Source: Rugosimonospora sp036494675 (lineage in GTDB: Bacteria > Actinomycetota > Actinomycetes > Mycobacteriales > Micromonosporaceae). From it: DNA of 64,000 nucleotides. Below, one piece after another: positions 17,077 to 25,860 of the stretch (positions within the stretch are counted from its first letter, which is position 1; every line of letters begins with the position of its first letter). The translations under genes and the position numbers were made by a program. The notes beneath the pieces are model-generated. The model worked only from the letters and a program-made list of their open reading frames with translations, was not told where the DNA came from and made no database searches. Location: positions 3,573 to 67,572 of the forward strand of contig DASXOA010000008.1 of the NCBI GenBank assembly GCA_036494675.1. Direction: 5' to 3'.

Positions 17077-17919
17077 TTACTGGATGTTACGAGAAGCTTC
17101 GCGTAGTAGGGCAATCGAGTCGTCGGGACCGAGCGCCATACTGCACAACCTCTCGTGGACGATGTTATACCCTCCGACGTGTTGAGGTTCCTCCAACGCC
17201 TGTCCATTTGTGAGATTTTCCAGGTAGACGATTGATTCGTCCGGGGCATCTGCGAAGCTCAGGATTACGTAGGGTGTTGTCATCGCAGGGTGTCCACCGG
17301 CCGCCATGGGTAGTACCTGGATGGTGACGTTCGGTAGTTTCGCAAGATCAGCGAGCTGCTCCAGTTGCTCGCTCATCACCTCGGGTCCGCCGACCGGGCG
17401 CATCAGCACCGCCTCGTTCAGGACGGCCGACAGAGTGGCCGGGGAATCCTGCCGAAGAACCTCCTGGCGTTGGATGCGGGCGGCCACCTTGCGGTCGATG
17501 TCGACACTGCCGGCGGTCATCTCGAACATGGCCCGCGCGTAGGCCTCGGTCTGCAGCAGGCCCGGTACCGACTCGGCCTCGTAGGTGCGCATCACCGACG
17601 CCTCGGCCTCGAGCCCGACGTAGAACTCGAACCATTCCGGCAGGACGTCGCTGTAGTTGTGCCACCAGCCCCGCTGCTGCGCGCCCCGCGCTATTTCAAT
17701 CAGCGCCTCGGCGTCGACATTGCTCACCCGGTACAGGGCGAGGGCGGCGCGCACGTCACGCGGCTTGATGCCGATCTGCGCGTTCTCGATGCGGGACAGG
17801 TTGCTTTTGGACATGTCAAGCTGGCGGGCGGCCTGGTCCAGTGTCAATCCATTTTGTTCGCGCAACTGGCGAAGCTCGCGGGCAATACGGCGGCGGCGAA
17901 CGGTCGGGCTGCTGGTCAC
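17077..17919 (-). CDS. XRE family regulator with DUF5753 domain
   Basis: The 280-residue protein has an N-terminal helix-turn-helix (LRQLREQNGLTLDQAARQLDMSKSNLSRIE, about residues 14-45) and a DUF5753 region from about 95 onward (ESVPGLLQTEAYARA, NVTIQVLP). It is the regulator half of the XRE/DUF397 pair. The 3' half of the gene is visibly less GC-rich than the neighbouring genes (e.g. 17150-17300), consistent with acquisition or relaxed composition. The cassette sits between ku and the ligD genes, but nothing in the sequence shows that it controls them. Its own start codon overlaps an inverted repeat. Confidence 0.9.
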   Translation of the reverse strand: MTSSPTVRRRRIARELRQLREQNGLTLDQAARQLDMSKSNLSRIENAQIGIKPRDVRAALALYRVSNVDAEALIEIARGAQQRGWWHNYSDVLPEWFEFYVGLEAEASVMRTYEAESVPGLLQTEAYARAMFEMTAGSVDIDRKVAARIQRQEVLRQDSPATLSAVLNEAVLMRPVGGPEVMSEQLEQLADLAKLPNVTIQVLPMAAGGHPAMTTPYVILSFADAPDESIVYLENLTNGQALEEPQHVGGYNIVHERLCSMALGPDDSIALLREASRNIQ

Positions 17920-17967
17920 GGCGCTGAGTCTCGCATCTGTCGCAGAGGAATGCTAGGGAGCCGTGAC
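17915..17967. promoter_or_regulatory. Inverted repeat GTCACGGC...GCCGTGAC at the XRE start
   Basis: Eight-base perfect arms lie at 17915-17922 and 17960-17967. The left arm covers the XRE start codon. A smaller TTGC-ATC-GCAA palindrome follows at 17988-17998. Either may be an autoregulatory operator. The rest of 17968-18170 shows no gene. Confidence 0.4.
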
Positions 17968-18170
17968 GCAACGTGATTATCCGGGAGTTGCATCGCAATA
18001 GACGCCGGTGCATGCTATCTACAGCGTCGGCGCCGAGGTTCCCCGAGGCCGGCTGTTCCGGATGACGACGGCCACGGGAGAGCGGCGCCACGCGTACGCG
18101 TCGCGGATCGGCCCATGGGCCGGGCCGACGAGCGGCGTAGTGGGGCGGTGGCCAGGGGAGGAGTCCTGAC

Positions 18171-18542
18171 GTGACCATGACCGTTCCGACCGATTCGGTC
18201 GCGACGACGACGGGTGCGGGGCTTCTTGCCATGGCTGCCGACCTCCTGCCGACAGTCGTCGGCGATGGGCCGATGCTCAGCAGCGACGTGCACGCCACCC
18301 TGTATTCCGCCGCCCGCGTCCTGCCCGGCGGGGACGATCGTGGCCGGGCGCACCTGGTCGCCGACCAGGCCGAGGAGATGTTCGCCGCCTATCTGGTGGC
18401 CGCCGGCGAGACCGGGCCGGCCAGGTCGCCCCGGCACACGGTGCGGGGCTGGGTGACCGGGTCCCCGATGTGGGCCGTGGCCCGCGGGCTGCGCGCGGCC
18501 GCTCGGTATTTCTGGCGGCCAGGGGCTCACCAGCCGCTATAA
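18171..18542 (+). CDS. Hypothetical protein upstream of the LigD genes
   Basis: This 123-residue protein has a good SD (AGGGGAGGAG) 7 nt before GTG 18171. It contains helices (LLAMAADLLPTVV, AEEMFAAYLVAAGE) and a basic, aromatic C-terminal part (ARGLRAAARYFWRP). I do not recognise a family. It ends 9 nt before the ligase gene, so it is probably the first gene of the ligase-polymerase operon. A role in end joining is only guilt by association. Confidence 0.6.
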   Translation: MTMTVPTDSVATTTGAGLLAMAADLLPTVVGDGPMLSSDVHATLYSAARVLPGGDDRGRAHLVADQAEEMFAAYLVAAGETGPARSPRHTVRGWVTGSPMWAVARGLRAAARYFWRPGAHQPL

Positions 18543-18551
18543 GGTCTTAGG

Positions 18552-19481
18552 GTGCCCGGCGCGCCCATGCTCGCCACCGCCGGTCCGCTGCCGAGCGGGC
18601 CGGACTGGGCGTATGAGTTCAAGTGGGATGGCGTCCGGGTACTCGCCACGATCGAGCGGGGCACCCTGCGGCTGCGCGCGCGCAGCGGCGCCGACGTCAC
18701 GGCGGCCTATCCCGAGCTTGCGCCGCTGGGCGCCGTACTGGACCACGCGGTGCTCGACGGGGAGATCGTCGCGCTGGACGAGGCCGGGCGGCCATCGTTC
18801 ACGGTGCTGGCGGAGCGGATGCACGTGCGGGAGGCGGGGCGGGCTGCCCGGCTCGCGGCCGTGCGCCCGGTCACGTACATGATCTTCGACCTGCTCGCGC
18901 TCGATGGGCTCGATATCACCGGCCGGTCGTACGCCGACCGCCGCGCCGCCCTGGAGGACCTGGACCTGTCCGCCGTGCGGTGGCTGGTGCCTCCCCGGTT
19001 CGATGACGGCGACGCGACCCTGGCGGCGGCCGACGAGTACGCGCTGGAGGGTGTGGTGGCCAAGCGGCTGGCGGCGCCGTACCGGCCCGGTACCCGATCA
19101 CCCGACTGGGTCAAGTACAAGCGCGAGCACACCGCCGACCTGGTGGTCGGCGGCTGGCGCCGGGGCGTGCGGACCATCGGCGCCCTGCTGGTGGGCACCG
19201 CGCGACCGGACGGCCGGCTCGACTTCCGGGGCCGGGTCGGTGGCGGGATCTCGGCCGCCAAGGAACGGGATCTGCTCGCCGCGCTGCGGCCGCTGGTGGT
19301 GCGGGCGTCGCCGTTCGCGGAGGAGTTGCCCAGGGAGGATTCCCGGGACGCGGTCTGGGTAGCGCCACAGGTCGTGGTGGAGGTCCGGTACGGCCAGGTC
19401 ACCCCCGACCACCGGCTGCGCTTCCCGCGCCTGGAACGGCTGCGCACCGACAAGTCCGCGGCGGAGTGTGTCGATGGCTGA
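18552..19481 (+). CDS. ligD: ATP-dependent DNA ligase (LigD ligase-domain homologue)
   Basis: This 309-residue protein corresponds to the ligase domain of LigD. The nucleotidyl-transfer motif I EFKWDGVR contains Lys 24, which becomes adenylated. Later motifs include DGEIVALDEAGRPSF, YMIFDLLALDG, EGVVAKRL and WVKYKRE, followed by an OB-fold (VGGWRRGVRTIGALLVGT). It seals breaks brought together by Ku. No polymerase or phosphoesterase domain is attached; the polymerase is the next gene, whose start overlaps this stop. Starting at GTG 18552, it lacks the long N-terminal extension of fused LigD. Confidence 0.9.
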   Translation: MPGAPMLATAGPLPSGPDWAYEFKWDGVRVLATIERGTLRLRARSGADVTAAYPELAPLGAVLDHAVLDGEIVALDEAGRPSFTVLAERMHVREAGRAARLAAVRPVTYMIFDLLALDGLDITGRSYADRRAALEDLDLSAVRWLVPPRFDDGDATLAAADEYALEGVVAKRLAAPYRPGTRSPDWVKYKREHTADLVVGGWRRGVRTIGALLVGTARPDGRLDFRGRVGGGISAAKERDLLAALRPLVVRASPFAEELPREDSRDAVWVAPQVVVEVRYGQVTPDHRLRFPRLERLRTDKSAAECVDG

Positions 19482-20391
19482 ACGAGATCGCGTCCCGGTG
19501 CAGGTCGACGGCGTCACGGTCGAACTGTCCAATCTCGACAAGGTGCTCTACCCGGCCAGCGGGTTCACCAAGGGCGAGGTGATCGACTACTACACCCGGG
19601 TGGCGCCGGTCCTGCTGCCGCACCTCGCGAACCGTCCGCTGACCCGGATCCGGTACCCGAACGGCGTCGGCGGCAACGGCTTCTTCGAGAAGAACGCGCC
19701 GGCCGGGGTCCCGGACTGGGTACGGATCGAGACGCTGCCCGCTCCCGGCTCGACGAAGGGCCGGGAAACCCTGGACTATGTCGTCGCCGACGATCTGCCG
19801 ACCCTGGTCTGGCTGGCCAACCTCGCCGCCCTGGAACTGCACGTGCCACAGTGGACGATCGGCTCGGCCGGCCCCGACCGGCTGGTCGTGGACCTGGATC
19901 CGGGGCCGCCCGCCGGCTTCGCCGAGTGCACGCGGGTCGCCCTGCTGCTGCGCGACCGGCTGTCCGCCGACGGGTTGGACCCGCAGCCGAAGACCTCGGG
20001 CCGCAAGGGTATGCAGCTCATGTGCGCGCTCGCCGGTACGCAGCCGGCCGACGAGGTGGCCGGGTACGCCCGGCGGATCGCCGAGGAACTGGAGCGCGAC
20101 AACCCGAAACTCGTCGTCGCCCGGATGGCCAGGAACCTGCGCCCCCGCAAGGTCTTCATCGACTGGAGCCAGAACAACGCGGCGAAGACCACGGTGGCGC
20201 CGTACTCGATGCGTGCGGAGCCGTCGCCGACCGTCTCGACGCCGCTGACCTGGGCGGAGTTGGAGAAGGGCAAGGTCCGGCAGTTCCGCGCCGACGAGGT
20301 GCTGGCACGGATCAGGCGGTACGGCGACCTGTTCGGCGACCTGACCGGCGGGGACGGCCGGGAAGTACCCCGGCCGCCCCGCCGATCCTGA
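19474..20391 (+). CDS. LigD primase-polymerase domain protein
   Basis: This 305-residue archaeo-eukaryotic-primase-type polymerase of the LigD PolDom family fills gaps with ribo- or deoxynucleotides during NHEJ. Metal-binding DLD is at about residues 140-142 (VVDLDPG), and TSGRKGMQL and VFIDWSQNNAAKTT carry further conserved active-site residues. LSNLDKVLYPASGFTKGEVIDYY is the conserved N-terminus. ATG 19474 overlaps the ligase stop by 8 nt, so translation is coupled; a GTG at 19468 is the alternative. With Ku and the ligase it makes a complete minimal NHEJ set. The 3'-phosphoesterase module of larger LigD proteins is absent here. Confidence 0.9.
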   Translation: MAERDRVPVQVDGVTVELSNLDKVLYPASGFTKGEVIDYYTRVAPVLLPHLANRPLTRIRYPNGVGGNGFFEKNAPAGVPDWVRIETLPAPGSTKGRETLDYVVADDLPTLVWLANLAALELHVPQWTIGSAGPDRLVVDLDPGPPAGFAECTRVALLLRDRLSADGLDPQPKTSGRKGMQLMCALAGTQPADEVAGYARRIAEELERDNPKLVVARMARNLRPRKVFIDWSQNNAAKTTVAPYSMRAEPSPTVSTPLTWAELEKGKVRQFRADEVLARIRRYGDLFGDLTGGDGREVPRPPRRS

Positions 20392-20411
20392 CCGCCGGCC
20401 CGGACCGGCGG
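20392..20411. terminator. Bidirectional hairpin between polymerase gene and ABC permease
   Basis: CCGCCGG (20392-20398) pairs with CCGGCGG (20405-20411) across a 6-nt loop, just after the polymerase stop and 10 bp before the stop of the convergent permease. Confidence 0.5.
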
Positions 20412-20421
20412 CGTCACGCGC

Positions 20422-22977
20422 TCAGGTCTCGGCCATCGCCGCCACGATCGACGAGCGGGCCGCCCGGCGCGCGGGCAGTACGGCGGCCACGACCGCGGCC
20501 ACCCCGGCGATGGCCAGGTACGCCACCAGTTGCCCGACCGGTACCGTCACCACCGCCGCGAAGCCGGTGAACATCACCCGGGTGGTGGCCCAGCCGTACA
20601 GCAGGCCGAAGCTCAACCCCACGAGCGCACCGACCACGCCCATCAGCAGCGCCTCGGTCAGCAGGGTGGCGCGTAGCTGGCCCCTGGTCAGGCCGAGCGC
20701 GCGGGTCATCGCCGACTCGCGGGTGCGCTCGAAGACCGATAGCGACACGGTGTTCATGATGCCGATCAGCGCGATGACGATGGCGATGCCGAGCAGGGCC
20801 GCGACCGCGGCGATCAGCGAGTCCACCGACTTGGTGATCTCCGACCGCCAGTCGGCGAGGCTGGTCACGGTGACCACCGGATAGTCGTTCGTCACCGAGT
20901 CGACCGCCGCCCGCGACGCGGCCGGTGACACCCCGTTCGCGGCCTTGACCAGTATGGAGTCGTCGCCGAAGGCCGGGTGCAGCGCGGCGAAGTCGTCCCA
21001 GACGACGAGCGCGTCGCCGATCTGCGACTGGCCGGAGGCCAGGGCCGCCACGGTGAACCGGCCGGTGCGCCCGCCCTCCGTGGACAGCGTCACGGTGTCG
21101 CCGACCTTCCTGCCCTTCGCGGCCGGCGCGGAGGTGAACAGGACGACCGAGCCGTGCCGGAGGTCGGTCACCGATCCGGCGACCAGTGGCATGGACTTGC
21201 CGGCGGTGAGCAGTGCCACCCCGGTCGGGTCGACGGTGCCGAGTTCGAGCCGGGTGCCGTCCAGCGTCGCCGCGTCGAGCCGCACCTCGGCAACCGTGCC
21301 GAGCTGGGGCCGTTCGCGCAGCCGCTGAGCTACCTCGACCGGGATGCCGGCGGCGCCGTGGCCGGCATCGGCGCTCTGCAGGAGGTAGTCGATGGGGTAG
21401 TGCGCGGTGAGCTGGTCGGTCGCCGTCGTCCGCACCGTCGCGATGGCCACGCTGGCGGCCGACATCAGGGCGACGCCGATCATCAGCGCGGCGGTGGTGG
21501 CCGCGGTACGGCCCGGGTTGCGCCGGGCATTGGCGACGGCGAGCCGGGCCGGGGTACCGAAGATCCGGGCCGGCAGCCAGCCGAGCGCGGCGGTGAGCGG
21601 GCCGACGAACAGCGGCGACGCGATGAGCACCGCGAGGAAGTTCACCATCCCACCGGCCACGACCGTGAGCGTCGCCACCTGCGCGCTCCCGTGTGCCGTC
21701 GAGCCGGCCACGGTCACTGCCGTACCCACCGCACCGACCAGCACCGCGAGCATGGCCCGGAGGATCCGTCGCCGGCCCGCGGGCAGGGTGCCCAGCGGCA
21801 TCGCCCGCAGCGCGGCCAGCGGCGGTACCCGGGTGGCCCGTACCGCCGGGATCAGCGCCGAGGCCATGGTGACCAGCACGCCGACCAGTACGGAGAGGAT
21901 CACCGTGCCGGGCCGGAGCACGACGGCGTGCGACGGTACCGGTGAGCCCAGCGCCCCGAGCCCGCGGAACAGCCCGTACCCGAGTCCGGTGCCGAGCGCG
22001 ATGCCCAGTACCCCGCCGGCCAGCCCGACCGCCACGGACTCCAGGAGCACCGACCCGAACAGTTGGCCGCGCGACGCTCCGACGCAGCGCAGCAGCGCCA
22101 GGTCCCGCATCCGCTGCACGATCAGGATGGTGAACGTGTTGTAGATGACGAAGGCGGACACCACGCACGCGACGATCGCGAAGATCAGCAGCACCTCGAT
22201 GAACCCGCTGAGCTGATTGATCGCGTCGTTGGCCAGATCGTCGCGGTACTGGTCGCCGGCGAGCACCCGGTCGCGGGGCAGCGCGGCGCTCACCTGCCCC
22301 GCCAGGTGCCGCTGGTCGACACCGGCCGCGGCCGACGCCACCACCTGGCTGTACCCGGTGGCCCCGGCCAGGTGGGTCATGGCGTCAGGGGTGAGGATCA
22401 CCACCGCGTCGCCGGCGTACTGCTTCGAGTCGCCGAAGTCGACGATGCCGACCAGGGTCACGGTGTGCCTGACCTGCCTGGTGTCCAGCACGGTCAGGGT
22501 GTCTCCGACCGCGTACCCCGTCCGCGTCGCCGTACTGGCGTCGAGGGCGGCCTGGGTGGCGTCGGACGGTACCCGGCCCGCCGTCACGTCGAACGGCCGC
22601 AGCGCCGGAACGGTACCGGCGGACATGGCGATGCCGGGCCGGCCGTCGTTGCCGACCAGCTTGCCCTTGCGGTCCAGCAGCGGCAGGGTCTCCTGCATCC
22701 GGCCGTCGACGCTGGCCACGCCCGGCACGTCGCGCACCCTGTCCACAGCGGACAGCGGAAGCTCCGTGGCCCCGGACTTGCCGGACGCGTCCCGCGGTGC
22801 GACGGATACGTCGACGTTCTGTGCGGCACGGGCGAACTCGTCGTACAGCGCCGCCTTGATGGTGTCGCCGAAGATCAGGGTGCCGGCGAGGAAGCCGACG
22901 CCGAGGACGATGGCCAGGGCTGTGGCCAGCAGCCTCAGGGCGTGGGCGCGCAGCCCGGCGATGGTGGTCTTCAGCAT
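20422..22977 (-). CDS. FtsX-like ABC transporter permease (two FtsX domains)
   Basis: This 851-residue protein has the duplicated FtsX architecture. A signal-anchor helix (about 15-38) is followed by a large extracellular domain with VPGVASVDG-type MacB core elements. Next come a first membrane block (about 245-380) with the loop QRMRDLALLRCVGASRGQLF, two central helices, a second extracellular domain, and a last membrane block (about 720-850). It forms a mechanotransmission or lipid/lipoprotein exporter with the ATPase encoded immediately upstream in the transcript (3 bp apart). Such pairs are often under two-component control, but no such genes are adjacent here. The substrate is unknown. 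Confidence 0.9.
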   Translation of the reverse strand: MLKTTIAGLRAHALRLLATALAIVLGVGFLAGTLIFGDTIKAALYDEFARAAQNVDVSVAPRDASGKSGATELPLSAVDRVRDVPGVASVDGRMQETLPLLDRKGKLVGNDGRPGIAMSAGTVPALRPFDVTAGRVPSDATQAALDASTATRTGYAVGDTLTVLDTRQVRHTVTLVGIVDFGDSKQYAGDAVVILTPDAMTHLAGATGYSQVVASAAAGVDQRHLAGQVSAALPRDRVLAGDQYRDDLANDAINQLSGFIEVLLIFAIVACVVSAFVIYNTFTILIVQRMRDLALLRCVGASRGQLFGSVLLESVAVGLAGGVLGIALGTGLGYGLFRGLGALGSPVPSHAVVLRPGTVILSVLVGVLVTMASALIPAVRATRVPPLAALRAMPLGTLPAGRRRILRAMLAVLVGAVGTAVTVAGSTAHGSAQVATLTVVAGGMVNFLAVLIASPLFVGPLTAALGWLPARIFGTPARLAVANARRNPGRTAATTAALMIGVALMSAASVAIATVRTTATDQLTAHYPIDYLLQSADAGHGAAGIPVEVAQRLRERPQLGTVAEVRLDAATLDGTRLELGTVDPTGVALLTAGKSMPLVAGSVTDLRHGSVVLFTSAPAAKGRKVGDTVTLSTEGGRTGRFTVAALASGQSQIGDALVVWDDFAALHPAFGDDSILVKAANGVSPAASRAAVDSVTNDYPVVTVTSLADWRSEITKSVDSLIAAVAALLGIAIVIALIGIMNTVSLSVFERTRESAMTRALGLTRGQLRATLLTEALLMGVVGALVGLSFGLLYGWATTRVMFTGFAAVVTVPVGQLVAYLAIAGVAAVVAAVLPARRAARSSIVAAMAET

Positions 22978-22980
22978 GGT

Positions 22981-23727
22981 TCAGCCCCCCAGGTGGCGCA
23001 GCGCGTCCAGGACACTGTCGGCGGTCGGCCCGACGAGGTCGCCGGCCAGCCGTCCGTCGGCGAGCAGGACGACCCGGTCCGCGTACGAGGCGGCGTTCGG
23101 GTCGTGGGTGACCATGACGACGGTCTGGCCGAGGTCGCGCACCGAGTTGCGCAGGAAACCGAGCACCTCGGCACCGGAACGGGAGTCCAGATTGCCGGTG
23201 GGCTCGTCGGCGAAGACGACGTCCGGCCTGGGCAGCAGGGCCCGGGCGCAGGCGACCCGCTGCTGCTGCCCGCCGGAGAGTTGCGCCGGGAAGTGGCGCA
23301 GCCGGTCGCGGAGGCCGAGCACGTCGACGATGCTGTCGTACCACTGCCGGTCCGCCCGGCGCCCGGCCAGTTCCAGCGGCAGTTGGATGTTCTGCTCCGC
23401 GGTGAGCGTGGGCAGCAGGTTGAACGACTGGAACACGAATCCGACTCGGTCGCGGCGGAGCCTGGTCAGCGCCTTGTCGGACATCCCGGTGATCTGGGTC
23501 GAGCCGACGGTGACGGTACCGGCGCTGACCGTGTCCAGCCCCGCGGCGCAGTGCATCAGCGTCGACTTGCCGGAGCCCGAAGGCCCCATGATCGCGGTGA
23601 ACTCGCCGGCGCCGAACTCGACGCTGACCCGATCCAGCGCGCGTACCGCCGTGTCGCCTGTGCCGTACACCTTGACCAGCTCATTGATGGACACGGCCGC
23701 CCGCGTCGTGGTTGCCACTGATGTCAT
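22981..23727 (-). CDS. ABC transporter ATP-binding protein (LolD/MacB type)
   Basis: This 248-residue ATPase has Walker A GPSGSGKS, the Q-loop FVFQSFNLLPTLTAEQN, signature LSGGQQQRVACARAL, Walker B VVFADEPTGNLDS, and the H-loop VTHD. The LLPTLTAEQN stretch marks the LolD/MacB/FtsE class that partners FtsX-type permeases. It powers the adjacent 851-residue permease. ATG 23727 is preferred over the longer frame because the upstream residues are low-complexity Arg/Pro. The 177-bp gap to the divergent anchored-protein gene contains the promoters of both. Confidence 0.92.
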   Translation of the reverse strand: MTSVATTTRAAVSINELVKVYGTGDTAVRALDRVSVEFGAGEFTAIMGPSGSGKSTLMHCAAGLDTVSAGTVTVGSTQITGMSDKALTRLRRDRVGFVFQSFNLLPTLTAEQNIQLPLELAGRRADRQWYDSIVDVLGLRDRLRHFPAQLSGGQQQRVACARALLPRPDVVFADEPTGNLDSRSGAEVLGFLRNSVRDLGQTVVMVTHDPNAASYADRVVLLADGRLAGDLVGPTADSVLDALRHLGG

Positions 23728-23904
23728 GCCGTGAAGGTATGGCCGCGGAGGGGCCGCGGTCGTCGCCGAGAAGGACGCTTTGCGGGTACGCCGCAGGGAG
23801 GACCCGACCCTGGGTGCTCTCGGGGTCGCGGCCCCACGGCCGGCGGCGTGCCAGTCTCGCGGGCGGGGTAGCCCGAGCCCGGCACGCTGGTCCACGATGA
23901 GCCG

Positions 23905-24642
23905 ATGCGCGTACTCCGGCTCGCGTCCGTGGCCCTGTCCGGTGCGGCAGCCCTGACCGCGGCGATCCTGACCGGGTCGCCGGCCGTGTCGGCGCCGGGA
24001 GGCGATGCCTCACTCACCGTCGCCCCCAATCACGGCCTGCCCACCGCCGTCTTCGTCGCCCAGTACCGTGTCCTGCTGCCCGGCACCCAGCAGGGGCCGC
24101 GGCTCGGCTGCCCGGTCGTGCAGTTCACGTGGGACGGCCTGCCACTCGGCGGCCCGCAGCGATCGGCCCGGCAGAACGGCAACGTGTGCGTCGCCACCCT
24201 GCGAGCCCGGCCGCCGGCCCGGGACCGCGCCGCGGGTGCGCACCGGGTCGAGGTCCCGGCCATGCTCGGGCGCAATGCGCAGGCCGTGGCGTACACGGTC
24301 CAGGGCGCCGCCGGCCCGACCCCGACCGCCGGCAGGCCGACGCCGACCCGGGGCGCGACGGCCGCGGCGCAGGATCCGACCGAGCCGGCCCTCTTCTCCC
24401 CGAGCGGACCGGGCGACGCGATCGTCCCCCTGGCGACCGGGCCGGCGTCCGTCCTGGCCGCGCCTGTGGGGAGGAGCAGCGGCTCGGCGGGGCCGTGGAT
24501 CATGGTGATCGGCGCCGTTCTGGTACTCGGCGGGGTCGGCATCCTCGGGTTGCTGATCTACCGGAGCCGGCGCGGTCGTTCGGATCCGCAACCCGACCCC
24601 GACTACGGATTCGACCCGGAAATCGGCGGCCTGTACGACTAG
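23905..24642 (+). CDS. Secreted, C-terminally membrane-anchored protein
   Basis: This 245-residue protein has a signal peptide (Arg-containing n-region, then VALSGAAALTAAIL, cleavage near AVSAPGG). An Ig-like extracellular domain of ~80 residues follows, with two cysteines that could form a disulfide (in RLGCPVVQFTWDG and NGNVCVATLRA). Then come a Thr/Pro/Ala-rich linker, a transmembrane helix at about 195-217 (IMVIGAVLVLGGVGILGLLIY), and an acidic cytoplasmic tail. It resembles other actinobacterial surface proteins of unknown role. It lies divergent from the ABC exporter and 42 bp before the FUSC gene. Confidence 0.7.
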   Translation: MRVLRLASVALSGAAALTAAILTGSPAVSAPGGDASLTVAPNHGLPTAVFVAQYRVLLPGTQQGPRLGCPVVQFTWDGLPLGGPQRSARQNGNVCVATLRARPPARDRAAGAHRVEVPAMLGRNAQAVAYTVQGAAGPTPTAGRPTPTRGATAAAQDPTEPALFSPSGPGDAIVPLATGPASVLAAPVGRSSGSAGPWIMVIGAVLVLGGVGILGLLIYRSRRGRSDPQPDPDYGFDPEIGGLYD

Positions 24643-24684
24643 TCTTCGGGTCTCTGGCCTGGCCGGACGCATAGTCTTTCGACC

Positions 24685-25851
24685 ATGGCGATGGCCGGGA
24701 CCCGGGTGCACACAGCCGTAGACGCGCTGAACGAGATCAGCCACCGGTCGAAGGCCGGCCTGTCCGACCGCTGGCGCCGCCTGCGCGGCAGCCTGCTGTT
24801 CGCCGCCCAGGCGGGCCTGGCGGCGTCCCTCGCCTGGCTGGTCGCGCACGACCTGGTGCACCACGCGCACCCGTACTTCGCGCCGATCGCGGCGGTGATC
24901 GTGCTGAACGTCTCGGTCGGCCAGCGGCTGCGCCGTGCCGTGGAGTTGCTGGTCGGAGTCGCGCTGGGGATCCTGCTCGGGGATCTGTTGATCTACTTCA
25001 CCGGTACTGGGGCGTGGCAGATCGGAGTGTCCGTCGCCTTCGTGATCCTGGCGTGCGTGTTCCTGGGTGGCAGCCCGACCATGATCGGCCAGGCCGCCTC
25101 CTCGGCGGTGCTGGTATCCACGCTGGCCCCACCGCAGAGCGGGATCTACTATTCGCGGTTCTTCGACGCGCTGGTCGGCGGCGTGGTCGGCGTGCTGGTG
25201 CTGGCGCTGCTGCTCCAGGTGAACCCGTTGACGGTCATCAAGAGGGCGGCCGAGCCGGCCTTCGGCTGCCTCGCCGAGGGCCTGCGGGACTGCGCGCGGG
25301 CGCTGACGTCGGGCAGCCAGGATGAGGCGCAGGCGGCGCTGGACGCGCTGCGGGACGCGGACGCGTCGGTCGGCCGGTTCCGTGACGCGCTCGCCGACGC
25401 CCGGGAGACCGCGACGCTGGCGCCGGTACGGTGGCGGGCCCGGGTACCGCTGACCGAGTACGTGGACGCCGCCCCGCACATCGACCACGCGCTGCGCAAC
25501 GCGAGGGTGCTGGCACGCCGGGCGGTGATCGCGATCGAGGACGGCGAAGCGGCGCCGCCCGCTCTGATCGCGTCGCTGCAGAGCGCGTCCGAGGCGGTGG
25601 CCACCCTGGCCCGTGAGCTGGCCGCCAACCGGGACCCGGTGCGCGCCAGGGAGTTGACCCTGGCCGCGGTGGCCGTGGCCGGCGAGGCGTACCGGCGTGG
25701 ACTGGGCTTCTCCGCCGGGGTGATCGCGGCACAGGTGCGCACGATCGGCACCGACCTGTTGCTGGCGACAGGCGTGTCCGACCGGGCGACGACCAGACTG
25801 ATCCACCGGGCCGGCGCCCGGGTGGCCCAACCCTCCCGCCGGGACGGCTAG
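24685..25851 (+). CDS. FUSC / aromatic-acid-exporter-like membrane protein
   Basis: This 388-residue protein has an N-terminal block of about five to six hydrophobic segments (residues ~30-190; AWLVAHDLVHHAHPYFAPIAAVIVL). The HPYFAPIAAVI motif is characteristic of the FUSC/ArAE superfamily. The C-terminal half is cytoplasmic and helical. The family includes AaeB and fusaric-acid resistance proteins, which export aromatic acids. Substrate and direction here are inference. It lies 9 bp upstream of prsW, so the two are probably co-transcribed. Confidence 0.8.
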   Translation: MAMAGTRVHTAVDALNEISHRSKAGLSDRWRRLRGSLLFAAQAGLAASLAWLVAHDLVHHAHPYFAPIAAVIVLNVSVGQRLRRAVELLVGVALGILLGDLLIYFTGTGAWQIGVSVAFVILACVFLGGSPTMIGQAASSAVLVSTLAPPQSGIYYSRFFDALVGGVVGVLVLALLLQVNPLTVIKRAAEPAFGCLAEGLRDCARALTSGSQDEAQAALDALRDADASVGRFRDALADARETATLAPVRWRARVPLTEYVDAAPHIDHALRNARVLARRAVIAIEDGEAAPPALIASLQSASEAVATLARELAANRDPVRARELTLAAVAVAGEAYRRGLGFSAGVIAAQVRTIGTDLLLATGVSDRATTRLIHRAGARVAQPSRRDG

Positions 25852-25860
25852 TCTCAGCTC

